Source: Microbacterium ureisolvens (GTDB taxonomy: Bacteria > Actinomycetota > Actinomycetes > Actinomycetales > Microbacteriaceae). Taken from it: a stretch of 64,000 nt of DNA. Every line of letters begins with the position of its first letter. The first letter of the stretch is position 1. Location of the stretch: contig NZ_JADIJE010000001.1 of the NCBI RefSeq assembly GCF_015278315.1, forward strand, positions 186,001 to 250,000. The letters are read 5' to 3'. Shown here in pieces: positions 36,198-45,130 of this stretch. The notes beneath the pieces are model-generated. The model saw only the letters and a list, made by a program, of their open reading frames with translations. It was not told the DNA's origin and searched no databases. The position numbers and the translations under genes were made by a program.

Positions 36198-38336
36198 GTG
36201 ATTTCCCCTCAGACCACCCCTTTCCTCCTCCCCGACCGACTCGCCGCGAAGGCCGACCCCGCGCTCATCGGCGGTGACGAGGAGCATTTCGCAGCGATCG
36301 CCGACGCCCTCGCACGCTCGATCGCGGGCCTCGAGGAGCGGCTCGCCGATCTGCGCCGCCGGCCCGGCGGGCATGGGCAGGCGGGCCTGGAGCGCGACCT
36401 CGAGATCCACCGCGTCTCCGCCCGGCTGCGGGTGCTCCGCCGGTTCGGCGTCGACGCGTGCCTCGGCCGCATGGTGCCGGCCGACGGCTCGGAGCCCGTC
36501 TACATCGGGCGCTTCGGGCTGCTGGATGCCGACGGCCGCCGTCTGCTCGTGGACTGGCGGACCCCGGCTGCCGAGCCGTTCTTCGGCGCGACCCATGCAC
36601 ATCCGTCGGGCCTGGCCAGTCGCCGCCGCTACCGCTGGACCGGCGGCCGGGTGACGGACTACTGGGACGAGGTCTTCACCGCCGAGGGGCTCGACCACAA
36701 TGCGGCGCTCGACGATCAGTCGGCCTTCATCGCGAGCCTCGGAGCCAGCCGCTCCCCTCGCATGCGCGACGTGCTCGGCACGATCCAGGCCGATCAGGAT
36801 GCGATCATCCGCGCGGGCTCCCGCGGCGCACTGGTCGTCGACGGCGGACCCGGCACCGGCAAGACGGTCGTCGCGCTCCATCGCGCCGCCTACCTGGTCT
36901 ACTCCGACCCGCATCTCGGCGAGGGACGCGGCGGGGTCCTGTTCGTGGGTCCGAGTCCGGCCTATCTGTCCTACGTCGAGGATGTGCTGCCGAGCCTCGG
37001 CGAGGAGAGCGTGCAGACCTGCACGGTGCGCGACCTCGTGGCCGAGGGCGCCCACGCCGGCCCCGAGCGCGACCCGCTCGTCGCGCGTCTCAAGGCCGAC
37101 GCCCGCCTGGTCGACGCGATCGAGCCGGCGGTCGGCCTCTACGAGGAGCCGCCGACCGCGGCGGTCCTGATCGAGACGCCGTGGGGCGAGCTGTCGCTGA
37201 GCCCACAGGACTGGACGGAGGCGTTCTCGTCGGCCGAGGCGGGCCTGCCGCACAACGAGGCGCGCGATCAGGTGTGGGAGACGGTGCTCGACATCCTCAC
37301 CGACCAGGTCGACGGTGAGGAGGTGCCGCTGCACCAGCTGCGGCGGGCGCTCGCGCGCCACGAAGAGCTGACGCGCGTCTTCGGTCGCGCGTGGCCGCTG
37401 GTCGAGGCATCCGTCCTCGTCTCGGATCTGTGGACCGTGCCCGCGTATCTGCGCCGCTGTGCGCCGTGGCTCACCGCCGACGAGATCGAGGCGCTGCAGA
37501 GGACGGATGCCTCGGCCTGGACCGCGTCGGACCTGCCACTGCTGGACGCGGCCCGGCGCCGGCTCGGCGATCCGGCCGCCTCGCGTCGGCGCCGGCAGCG
37601 CGAGGCGACGCTGGCGCGGGAGCGCGAGTACATGGCGCAGGTCGTCGACCGCCTGAAGGAGGCCGGCGACGAGATGATGCAGTGGCTCGACGGCGACGAC
37701 CTGCGCAACAGCCTGGTCGACGAGTCGGTGGCTCCGGCCGCCGATCGGGATCTGCTCGCGGGACCGTTCGCGCACGTGGTCGTCGACGAGGCGCAGGAGC
37801 TCACGGACGCGGAATGGCGGATGCTGCTGGCACGGTGTCCGTCGCGGAGCTTCACGGTCGTCGGCGACCGCGCTCAGGCGCGGCACGGCTTCGGCGAGTC
37901 GTGGCAGGCGCGACTGGAGCACGCGGGGCTCACGGACGTCGAGATCGCCTCGCTCACCATCAACTACCGCACGCCGAGCGAGGTGATGGCCGAGGCGGAG
38001 CCTGTCATCCGCGCCGCGATCCCCGACGCGAACGTGCCGACGTCGATCCGTTCCAGCGGCATCCCGGTGCGGCACGCCGCCGTGGCCGAGCGGGATGCGA
38101 TCCTCGGCGACTGGCTGGCGGCGCACCCGGAGGGCATCGCCTGTGTGATCGGCGACCCGTCGTTCACCGCCGGTGAGCGCGTGCGGTCGCTGACGCCGGA
38201 GCTGGCGAAGGGTCTCGAGTTCGACCTGGTCGTGCTCGTGGAGCCGTCGCGGTTCGGCGAGGGCATCGAAGGGGCGGTCGATCGCTACGTCGCGATGACC
38301 CGCGCGACCGAGCGCCTCGTGGTGCTGGAGGGCTGA
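36198..38336 (+). CDS. helR: HelD-like RNA polymerase recycling motor ATPase (HelR type)
   Basis: A 712-residue UvrD/Rep-like superfamily 1 ATPase. The N-terminus has a coiled-coil-like arm region (HFAAIADALARSIAGLEERLADLRRR), then a structural region with VYIGRFGLLDADGRRLLVDWRTPAAEPFF. Walker A is GGPGTGKTVVALHRAAYL, motif II VVVDEAQELTDAEW, motif III VVGDRAQ, and the C-terminal lobe carries AKGLEFDLVVLVEP and YVAMTRATERLVVL. HelD/HelR proteins pull RNA polymerase off DNA; HelR gives rifamycin tolerance in Streptomyces. GTG 36198 has AGGAGG seven bases upstream. The RAE-like element upstream supports the HelR assignment. Confidence 0.9.
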   Translation: MISPQTTPFLLPDRLAAKADPALIGGDEEHFAAIADALARSIAGLEERLADLRRRPGGHGQAGLERDLEIHRVSARLRVLRRFGVDACLGRMVPADGSEPVYIGRFGLLDADGRRLLVDWRTPAAEPFFGATHAHPSGLASRRRYRWTGGRVTDYWDEVFTAEGLDHNAALDDQSAFIASLGASRSPRMRDVLGTIQADQDAIIRAGSRGALVVDGGPGTGKTVVALHRAAYLVYSDPHLGEGRGGVLFVGPSPAYLSYVEDVLPSLGEESVQTCTVRDLVAEGAHAGPERDPLVARLKADARLVDAIEPAVGLYEEPPTAAVLIETPWGELSLSPQDWTEAFSSAEAGLPHNEARDQVWETVLDILTDQVDGEEVPLHQLRRALARHEELTRVFGRAWPLVEASVLVSDLWTVPAYLRRCAPWLTADEIEALQRTDASAWTASDLPLLDAARRRLGDPAASRRRRQREATLAREREYMAQVVDRLKEAGDEMMQWLDGDDLRNSLVDESVAPAADRDLLAGPFAHVVVDEAQELTDAEWRMLLARCPSRSFTVVGDRAQARHGFGESWQARLEHAGLTDVEIASLTINYRTPSEVMAEAEPVIRAAIPDANVPTSIRSSGIPVRHAAVAERDAILGDWLAAHPEGIACVIGDPSFTAGERVRSLTPELAKGLEFDLVVLVEPSRFGEGIEGAVDRYVAMTRATERLVVLEG

Positions 38337-38387
38337 TCAGCAGGGACGCCCGCGTATCTGCGGCGCGCCGCAGCGGCTCTTCCCCGT

Positions 38388-39359
38388 GTGAGCACTGACG
38401 TCGAAAGGGAGGCCTCCGAAGCCGTCGAGGCTGCGGACGGCGAGACGCGCGGATCGCTCGTGCGCTCGCTCCTCGCCGTCGTCGCCAACGTCGGTGTGCT
38501 GACCGCCCTCCTCGTGTACTTCGGCTGGGTGCGCAGCGACCAGATGTCGAAGATGCTCGGCGTCGACGAAGCCATCTTCGGAATGACAGTCGACGACTAC
38601 GTCCGCCGCAGCGTGCAGCCGGTCGTGCTCCTTCCCATCTGCGCGGCGATCGCGGGCCTCGGGTGGGTCGCCCTTGATCAGTGGCTCCGTCGGCGCCGCG
38701 TGCGGTTGGGGAACGATGATCGCATCGTCTCTCGGGTGGCGCAATGGATGTGGCTCATCGCCATCGGCGTGTTCGCGCTGGGCCTGCTTCTCGGGCTCAT
38801 CGGCTATCCGGTGACGTACATTGCCGCCCCCCTCGTCTGTGCCGGCGGCATGCTCCTGCTGCTCTACGGGCTGATGCTGCGCGGCGGATTGCCCGACGCA
38901 GTCGGCTTCGCGCCGATGACCGAGGGTGTGCTGCGAGGTGCGATCGCGATCCTCGCCGCCATCGGCCTCTTCTGGTCTGCCATGAACTACGCCACGGTGG
39001 AGGGGACGGAACTCGCCCGCGACTTCCCGAACCAGATCGAGACACTGCCGGGAGTGATGGTCGACAGCGTCACGCCGCTCGACATCGTGTCGCCGGGCGT
39101 CACCGTGACATGCGCTGGATCCGGAGACGAGGTCCGCTACCGATACCGCGGGCTGCGGCTGCTCGAGTCGACGGGCGGCAACTACTTCCTCGTCTCCGAC
39201 AGATGGACATTCGACTACGGGGTGGTCGTCATGCTGCCTGTGGATGGCGACGGACTGCGGTTCACCTTTGTGCGCGACGTGTTCGGGATCGCGGATGCCG
39301 GAGGTTTCGGCCCATGCACGACACCGACGTCAGAGGGCGAGGTGGCGGGGCAGCGCTGA
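38388..39359 (+). CDS. Membrane protein with C-terminal extracytoplasmic domain, unknown
   Basis: A 323-residue protein starting at GTG 38388. It has about five membrane helices (SLLAVVANVGVLTALLVYFG, VVLLPICAAIAGLGWVAL, MWLIAIGVFALGLLLGLIGYPV, LVCAGGMLLLLYGLML, GAIAILAAIGLFWSAM). A C-terminal domain of about 110 residues contains two cysteines (VTVTCAGSGDEV, GFGPCTTPT) that could form a disulfide outside the cell. It lies 59 bp before a lipoprotein gene, probably as an operon. No family recognised. Confidence 0.75.
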   Translation: MSTDVEREASEAVEAADGETRGSLVRSLLAVVANVGVLTALLVYFGWVRSDQMSKMLGVDEAIFGMTVDDYVRRSVQPVVLLPICAAIAGLGWVALDQWLRRRRVRLGNDDRIVSRVAQWMWLIAIGVFALGLLLGLIGYPVTYIAAPLVCAGGMLLLLYGLMLRGGLPDAVGFAPMTEGVLRGAIAILAAIGLFWSAMNYATVEGTELARDFPNQIETLPGVMVDSVTPLDIVSPGVTVTCAGSGDEVRYRYRGLRLLESTGGNYFLVSDRWTFDYGVVVMLPVDGDGLRFTFVRDVFGIADAGGFGPCTTPTSEGEVAGQR

Positions 39360-39418
39360 GTATCTCCCCCGCCGATTCGTCCTCCACAACTGCAGATACC
39401 CTACAAAGGAGGACAGCG

Positions 39419-40864
39419 ATGTCTCCGACAGGAACCACCCCGAAGCGGTCCCTCGCGATCGGATCCGCGGTCGCGGTCGCGGTCGCCCTCGGCCTCGCGG
39501 GATGCGGCGAATACTCACCGGTAGCTCCTGAGAAGGAGAAACCGCCCCCGACACAGCGGGACGACTCCCGGAGCGACGTGGATCCGCCCGACCCGGACGA
39601 CTTGTCCGCCTCGGACGGGATTCCGGATGCCGCGCCCCCGACGTCGCCGCCGGCCAACGACACTCGGCAGCCCGGCTCCGGGGAGGCCGCCGATCCGCGG
39701 AACCGCCAGAGTGGCGGCGGATCGGGTGGTTCGGTCGGTTCTGGCGGGAGCGGCGGCTCGGGGGCCTCAGGCGGCAGCCGAGGATCCCGGGAAAGCGGCG
39801 GCTCGAGCGGCAACGGCGGCCAGCCTTCGCAGCCCGTATACGCGTGGCGGCTTCCGCTGAGCGACACGAGCCCCAACGACTTCCAGGACGGTCCGGCATA
39901 CGCGAGGCTGCTGGACGCGGACTGCGACGGGGCGGCCCGCTTCCTCGATTCAAGCAACTTCACCAACGACCCGGACTTCGGTGTGTACAGGATGAAGACG
40001 CCGCGCTACGTCGTCCTGCTCTCGGCGGGCATCGCGATGTGCCGCTCCTCGTTCGACGAGGCCCGGGCACGCTACTCCGATGCGATGAACACGTGGGGCA
40101 GGCAAGGTCTGGACCACCCGTCGCACCCGGCCGCGGAGGATGGCAACCCGGTGACTTCCCCGTGGCGTCGGGGGTACCGCGAGCCCGAGTGCGATCTGTA
40201 CCGGGCCCTGACGTCTGCACTGACCGGCGTCGAACGCGACAGCCTGCAGTGCCCCGGCGGTCTTCGGCCGGTGCACAACTACATGCAGTACACGACCGTG
40301 ATCCTGGTGGAGTCCGAGACCGATCCGGGGGAATTCGTGAAGCAGAACGTCGACGTGATCGTTTGGGACAACCCGCTGACACCCGGCGACGAGAGCCTCA
40401 CCCCGCCCGATCACTGGAACCAGCAACCTGGCATCAAGGGCACGTCTCCCGAGGTCGGAGAGGACAACACCGGCGACCCGGGCGACGAGTTCGACGTCCC
40501 GGAGCAGCCGCTCGACACTGCCAACGAGCGTCAACCGGCGGAACCCGCTCCAGTCGCAGCCGCGGTCGCGGAAGCTGCCACGACAGTCGCTCCCGCCGAG
40601 GCCACTCCCGCCGAGGCGGCGCCGGCCCAGCCCGCAACCGCCGACGAGCTCGCATCGACCCAGCCTGGGCCCTCGGAGGCCGCTCCCGCCGAGGCCGCCC
40701 CGGTCGACGAGCCCTCACCGGCCCAGCTTTGGCCGGCGGAGCAGCCCCCGCCCGAGGCATCCGTTTCCGCCGCCGAACCGTCCTCGCCCCCCGCGGAGCC
40801 GGCGACGGCCGAGCCGGCCGCCATTTCGGCCGAGAGCGGGCACCCGGCACCGACGGTCCCGTGA
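39419..40864 (+). CDS. Large lipoprotein with Gly/Ser linker and Pro/Ala-rich tail, unknown
   Basis: A 481-residue protein. The lipobox LGLAGC (about residue 29) gives a lipid anchor. Residues about 95-135 are a Gly/Ser linker. Residues about 140-310 are a globular, probably disulfide-containing core (LLDADCDGAARFLDSSNF, YRMKTPRYVVLLSAGIAMCRSSFDEARARY, CDLYRALTSAL, SLQCPGG). From about 360 the tail is built of PAEA/APAE-type repeats. ATG 39419 has AAAGGAGG at 39405-39411. It is likely an outward-facing surface protein working with the preceding membrane protein. The family is not recognised. Confidence 0.78.
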   Translation: MSPTGTTPKRSLAIGSAVAVAVALGLAGCGEYSPVAPEKEKPPPTQRDDSRSDVDPPDPDDLSASDGIPDAAPPTSPPANDTRQPGSGEAADPRNRQSGGGSGGSVGSGGSGGSGASGGSRGSRESGGSSGNGGQPSQPVYAWRLPLSDTSPNDFQDGPAYARLLDADCDGAARFLDSSNFTNDPDFGVYRMKTPRYVVLLSAGIAMCRSSFDEARARYSDAMNTWGRQGLDHPSHPAAEDGNPVTSPWRRGYREPECDLYRALTSALTGVERDSLQCPGGLRPVHNYMQYTTVILVESETDPGEFVKQNVDVIVWDNPLTPGDESLTPPDHWNQQPGIKGTSPEVGEDNTGDPGDEFDVPEQPLDTANERQPAEPAPVAAAVAEAATTVAPAEATPAEAAPAQPATADELASTQPGPSEAAPAEAAPVDEPSPAQLWPAEQPPPEASVSAAEPSSPPAEPATAEPAAISAESGHPAPTVP

Positions 40865-40871
40865 CCGGCGG

Positions 40872-41795
40872 TCAGCGCACCCGCAGCTCCTGCGGCTCGA
40901 CCACGACGTCGACCAGCGCCCCGTTGCGCCACACGGTCATCTCCATCCGCCGCCCGATCGCGCCCTCGACCATGCGGCGCTGCAGCGCCGTCGGATCCGC
41001 GATGGCGACGCCGTCGAGCGACAGCACGATGTCGCCGGCATGCGCTCCGGCGGAGGCGGCGGGGCTGTTCGGCACCACCGAGACCACCTGCATGCCCAGC
41101 CGTGCCCCGGCCTTGGCGGCGACGTCGGGGCCGAGCGGCACGGTGGATCCCGCGATGCCCAGCCACGCCCGGCGCACGCGCCCGGCCGTGCGCAGCGCCT
41201 CGATGATCTCGAGCGTCGTGGCGTTGATCGGCACCGCGAGTCCCAGGCCGATGCCCGCGACGGCGGTGTTCACGCCGATCATGCGACCCGCGCTGTCGGC
41301 GAGGACTCCCCCGCTGTTCCCGGGGTTGAGGGCGGCGTCCGTCTGGATGACCTCGTCGATGACGCGCCCCGAGCGGGTCGGCAGCGATCGCCCGAGCGCC
41401 GACACGATGCCCGCGGTGACGCTGCCCGAGAAGCCGCGTGGATTGCCGAGGGCGACCACGAGCTGACCGACGCGCAGGCCTGCGGCATCGCCCATCCGCA
41501 CCGGCGGCGGGGTGTCGCCGTCGGCCTGCAGCACGGCGAGATCCGACAGCGGGTCGGCACCGACGACACGGGCCGACGCGACGGTGCCGTCGTGGAACGC
41601 CAGCTCCACCCCGGTCGCCCCCTCCACGACATGGGCGCTCGTGAGGAGGTGCCCGCGGTCGGTGATCACCGACGCGCTCCCCGCTCCGGCGCCCTGTCGC
41701 GTGCGGACGCTCACCGCCGCGACCGAGGGCAGCACCGTCTGCGCGACGCGCATCACCGTCGACGAGTACGCGTCGAGCGCTTCCTGGTCGTCCAT
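40872..41795 (-). CDS. Trypsin-like serine protease with PDZ domain (HtrA/DegP-like), no visible export signal
   Basis: A 307-residue protein. The catalytic triad is visible: His in LLTSAHVVEG (about 53), Asp in PLSDLAVLQ (about 86), Ser in NPGNSGGVLA (about 165). A single C-terminal PDZ domain spans about residues 210-300 (RRAWLGIAGST, GMQVVSVVPNSPAASAGAHAGDIVLSLDGVAI). Actinobacterial HtrA proteins usually have a membrane anchor; here the N-terminus is MDDQEALDAYSSTVMRVAQ with no hydrophobic segment. A longer in-frame N-terminus to 41861 is arginine-rich, not a signal. Upstream ribosome site is weak. Confidence 0.88.
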   Translation of the reverse strand: MDDQEALDAYSSTVMRVAQTVLPSVAAVSVRTRQGAGAGSASVITDRGHLLTSAHVVEGATGVELAFHDGTVASARVVGADPLSDLAVLQADGDTPPPVRMGDAAGLRVGQLVVALGNPRGFSGSVTAGIVSALGRSLPTRSGRVIDEVIQTDAALNPGNSGGVLADSAGRMIGVNTAVAGIGLGLAVPINATTLEIIEALRTAGRVRRAWLGIAGSTVPLGPDVAAKAGARLGMQVVSVVPNSPAASAGAHAGDIVLSLDGVAIADPTALQRRMVEGAIGRRMEMTVWRNGALVDVVVEPQELRVR

Positions 41796-41918
41796 GCGAC
41801 CAGTGTCATCCCGTGACGGATGCCGCGGCCCGCGTTCGCGGACGGCGGAAGGTCTGCGCACCGTCAGGTCGCGGCGATGTCCACGAACCGTCGGGGTCGC
41901 GGGAAGGTCCGCGAGCGG

Positions 41919-42887
41919 TCAGGTCGCGGCATCCCACCAGTCCAGCACCCGCGTGCCGATCAACGTGAGCCAGCGCGACGGCTCGCCTTCTGCCGCGTCG
42001 ACGTCGAACCAGGTGCGTCCTGGAAGCGGGGTGGTCTGCAGCCAGGTGCCGTCGGGCTGCCGCGCAGATCGCACCACCTCGACCGCTTCGGCGAGCCGCG
42101 GGTCGGGCCGCGTGCCCTCGAGGAGGGAGACGTCGCGGAAGTGGTCGAGCGCGGCCAGCACGCTGTACCGGTGCCGGTTCGGGTAGACGAAGCGCGTCGC
42201 GAAGTCGCCGACGAGCTCGCCCGTGGACGCGCGGAACATGAGCCGGCGTGACAGCAGGTACTCCTCGCCGCCGTGCCGCGCGTCGCGCATGCACGTGTCG
42301 CCGGTGATCCGCTCGTACGCGAGGATGCCGCGCGCGGCGTTCAGCGTCGAGTGGAACGAGGAGCGCACCGAGTCCCCCTCCTCGGCCTCGCAGTTCCACC
42401 CGCCGTCGGCGAGCCGGTGCTCGGGGAACCAGGCGACCAGCCGCGACACGTCGGCCCCCAGCCAGGCGCCCGACGCGAGCGTGTAGGAGTTGATGCAGAC
42501 GTCGACCTCGCCGCCCCAATAGGGCAGGTCCTCGTACTCCCAGCGGCTGTTCGCCGCGAGCTTGTCGGCGGTGCCGTCGAGCGCGGAGGCGTCGACGCCC
42601 CACTCGCGCAGGTCCTTGAGCACCCAGGTCGTCGCGACCCACGGCTGGCCGGGCTCTTCGGCCTCGGCGCTGCCGAAGAAGTCCGCGGGAAAGAAGGCGC
42701 CGCCCGCCCACTGCCCGTCGGCGTCCTGCTCGGCCAGGAGGCGCGCGCCGAAGCCCTCGGTCGCGACACGGGCCCGCGTCGCCTGCCACACCTCCGGCGG
42801 CGCACCGGCCAGGTCGCGCTCGACCTGCCAGCGCAGCGCCGGATCGGAATCGAGCAGCCAGTCGAGCACACGCGGGTCGGTGGTCAT
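41919..42887 (-). CDS. Squalene-cyclase/prenyltransferase-like alpha-toroid protein
   Basis: A 322-residue protein with repeated motifs of the alpha/alpha-toroid family: ADGQWAGGAFFP, EVDVCINSYTLASGAWLG, LADGGWNCEAEEGDSVRSSFHSTLNAARGI, RQPDGTWLQTTPL. These QW-like Gly-Trp repeats recur in squalene cyclases. It is about half the length of squalene-hopene cyclase and lacks the DxDD catalytic box, so it is probably not a cyclase. Function unknown; it stands alone between htrA-like and corA genes. Confidence 0.75.
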   Translation of the reverse strand: MTTDPRVLDWLLDSDPALRWQVERDLAGAPPEVWQATRARVATEGFGARLLAEQDADGQWAGGAFFPADFFGSAEAEEPGQPWVATTWVLKDLREWGVDASALDGTADKLAANSRWEYEDLPYWGGEVDVCINSYTLASGAWLGADVSRLVAWFPEHRLADGGWNCEAEEGDSVRSSFHSTLNAARGILAYERITGDTCMRDARHGGEEYLLSRRLMFRASTGELVGDFATRFVYPNRHRYSVLAALDHFRDVSLLEGTRPDPRLAEAVEVVRSARQPDGTWLQTTPLPGRTWFDVDAAEGEPSRWLTLIGTRVLDWWDAAT

Positions 42888-42994
42888 GGGGGCACGCTAC
42901 CCGCGTCCTCCGACGCGCGCCGGATCGCGGCATCCGTCGTCCGAAATCCGTGAGGATCGTTGAGCACCGGCCGGGAGGCGGGGAGAATTGCCCG

Positions 42995-43993
42995 ATGCCC
43001 ATCGTCGACAACGGCGTGTACGTCGCCGGCAAGAGGATCCAGAACCCGGCGAGCCTCTCCGAGACCTTCGAATACACCCGCGAGCACCACGGAATGGCCT
43101 GGATCGGGATGTTCCGGCCGTCCCCCGAGGAGATCGCGCAGGTCGCGGATGAGTTCGGGCTGCATCCGCTCGCCGTGGAGGACGCCCTCACCGGGCACCA
43201 GCGGTCCAAGCTCGAGCGGTACGGCGACATCCTGTTCGTCGTGCTGCGGCCGGCGCGGTACGTCGACGAGACCGAGACTGTCGACTTCGGCGAGCTGCAC
43301 GTGTTCGTGGGGCCCGACTTCATCGTGACGATCCGCCACGCCGAGTCGCCGGATCTCAGCCGCGTGCGGCGGCGCATGGAGAGCGAGCCGGAGCTGCTCG
43401 CCCGTGGCCCCGAGGCGGTGCTGTACGCGATCCTCGACGAGGTCGTCGACGAGTACGCACCGGTGATCGACGGCGTCGAGAACGACATCGACGAGATCGA
43501 GGACGCGCTGTTCGAGCACGGCGGCGTCACCCTCTCCAAGCGCATCTACGACCTGTCTCGCGAGGTGATCACGCTGCAGCGGGCGGTGGCTCCGCTGGCC
43601 GACATGCTCGACGGGCTGCAGCGCGGCGCTCCGAAGTACGAGGTCGATCTCGAGCTGCAGCGCGCGCTGCGCGACGTGCACGACCACACGCTGCGCATCA
43701 TCGACAAGATCTCGGCGTTCCGCTCGATCCTCGACAACACGCTGACCGTCAACGCGACGATCGTGACGCAGCGGCAGACCGATACGGCGCTCCAGCAGAA
43801 CGAACAGGTGAAGAAGATCTCAGGCTGGGCCGCGATCCTCTTCGGCCCGACCCTGGTCGGCACCATCTACGGCATGAACTTCGTCTATATGCCGGAATTG
43901 GAATGGCCGCTCGGCTACCCGATGGCGCTCGGCCTCATGGCCGCGACGAGCGTGACGCTGTACTGGGTCTTCCGCCGGCGCCACTGGCTCTGA
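42995..43993 (+). CDS. corA: CorA-family Mg2+/Co2+ channel
   Basis: A 332-residue protein. The long cytosolic domain ends in a stalk helix, then two C-terminal membrane helices. The selectivity loop is YGMNF (GMN motif) between them, and the C-terminus is the basic RRRHWL. FRPSPEEIAQVADEFGLHPLAVEDAL is the usual N-terminal signature. ATG 42995 has GGGAGA upstream. It ends at a bidirectional hairpin terminator. A second CorA is encoded at 57044. Confidence 0.94.
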   Translation: MPIVDNGVYVAGKRIQNPASLSETFEYTREHHGMAWIGMFRPSPEEIAQVADEFGLHPLAVEDALTGHQRSKLERYGDILFVVLRPARYVDETETVDFGELHVFVGPDFIVTIRHAESPDLSRVRRRMESEPELLARGPEAVLYAILDEVVDEYAPVIDGVENDIDEIEDALFEHGGVTLSKRIYDLSREVITLQRAVAPLADMLDGLQRGAPKYEVDLELQRALRDVHDHTLRIIDKISAFRSILDNTLTVNATIVTQRQTDTALQQNEQVKKISGWAAILFGPTLVGTIYGMNFVYMPELEWPLGYPMALGLMAATSVTLYWVFRRRHWL

Positions 43994-44003
43994 AGACGGG
44001 TGC

Positions 44004-44038
44004 GGGGACGGATGCCGCGGCTCGCGGCATCCGTCCCC
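44004..44038. terminator. Bidirectional hairpin terminator
   Basis: A 16-bp stem, GGGGACGGATGCCGCG (44004-44019) and its reverse complement (44023-44038), with a 3-nt loop, between convergent corA and the alcohol dehydrogenase. GGATGCC type. Confidence 0.75.
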
Positions 44039-44080
44039 TCCTCTGTCCGGCGGATCGGGTAGGCCGGACGTGCGGCGTCC

Positions 44081-45100
44081 TCAGACGGTCAGCAGCACCT
44101 TCGTGGCCCGGCGCTCGTCCATCGCGCGGTAGCCCTCGGCGGCGTCCTCGAGCGGCAGCGTGAGGTCGAAGACCTTGCCCGGATCGATCCGGCGATCCCA
44201 GATGAGCTGGATGAGCTCGGGCAGGAATCGGCGCACGGGTGCCGGGCCGCCGTGCAGGTGCACGCCCGAGAAGAAGAGCTCGAGCCCGTCGAGCGAGACG
44301 TCGTGCGAGACGCCGACGTAGCCGAGGTGCCCGCCGGGGCGCGTGGCGCGGATGGCCTGCATCATGGACTCCTGCGTGCCGACGGCTTCGATGACGCTGT
44401 GCGCGCCGTAGCCTCCGGTGAGCTCCTTGATCCTCGCCACGCCGGCGTCGCCGCGCTCCTCGACGATGTCGGTCGCGCCGAACTCGCGCGCGAGCGCCTG
44501 CCGTTCGGCGTGCCGGCTCATCGCGATGATGCGCTCGGCGCCGAGCTGCTTCGCGGCGAGGATGCCGAGGAGGCCCACCGCGCCGTCGCCGACGACCGCG
44601 ACGGTCTTGCCGGGTGCGACCTCGGCGGCGACCGCGGCGAACCAGCCGGTGCCGAGCACGTCGGACGCCGCGAGCAGCGACGGGATGAGCTCGGGGTCGG
44701 GGGTGCCGGGCGTCGCGACGAGGGTGCCGTCGGCGAGCGGGATGCGCGCGAACTCGGACTGCGTGCCGATCGCACCCATCGGGTGGGCGTGGATGCAGCG
44801 TGACTGGTAGCCCGCCTCGCAGATCTCGCAGGTGTTGTCCGACGCGAAGAACGAGCCGACCACGAAGTCGCCGACCTTCAGGTTCTTCACGTCGTCGCCG
44901 ATCTCGGTGACCACGCCGACGTACTCGTGCCCCATCGGCGTCTGGTCCACCGCGTCGTCGCCGCGGTACGGCCACAGGTCGGACCCGCAGATGCAGGACG
45001 CCGCGAGGCGGATGATGGCGTCGGTGGGCTCGAGGATGGTCGGGTCTTCCCGCTCTTCGACGCGGACGTCTCGGGGGGCGTGCATGACGACTGCGCGCAT
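44081..45100 (-). CDS. Zinc-dependent alcohol dehydrogenase family protein
   Basis: A 339-residue medium-chain dehydrogenase. Catalytic zinc ligands are in CICGSDLW and GHEYVG. The structural zinc site is reduced: NTCEICEAGYQSRC shows three cysteines rather than four in the usual spacing. The NAD(P) fold is VAVVGDGAVGLLGILAAKQLGAERII. The product is oxidised aldehyde or ketone; substrate unknown. ATG 45100. Upstream lies the G-rich tandem repeat at 45131-45226, and the gene is divergent from nothing close, so its promoter must lie in or next to that repeat. Confidence 0.9.
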   Translation of the reverse strand: MRAVVMHAPRDVRVEEREDPTILEPTDAIIRLAASCICGSDLWPYRGDDAVDQTPMGHEYVGVVTEIGDDVKNLKVGDFVVGSFFASDNTCEICEAGYQSRCIHAHPMGAIGTQSEFARIPLADGTLVATPGTPDPELIPSLLAASDVLGTGWFAAVAAEVAPGKTVAVVGDGAVGLLGILAAKQLGAERIIAMSRHAERQALAREFGATDIVEERGDAGVARIKELTGGYGAHSVIEAVGTQESMMQAIRATRPGGHLGYVGVSHDVSLDGLELFFSGVHLHGGPAPVRRFLPELIQLIWDRRIDPGKVFDLTLPLEDAAEGYRAMDERRATKVLLTV

Positions 45101-45130
45101 GTGGTTCTCCTGTTCGTGGGGTTCGGGTTC

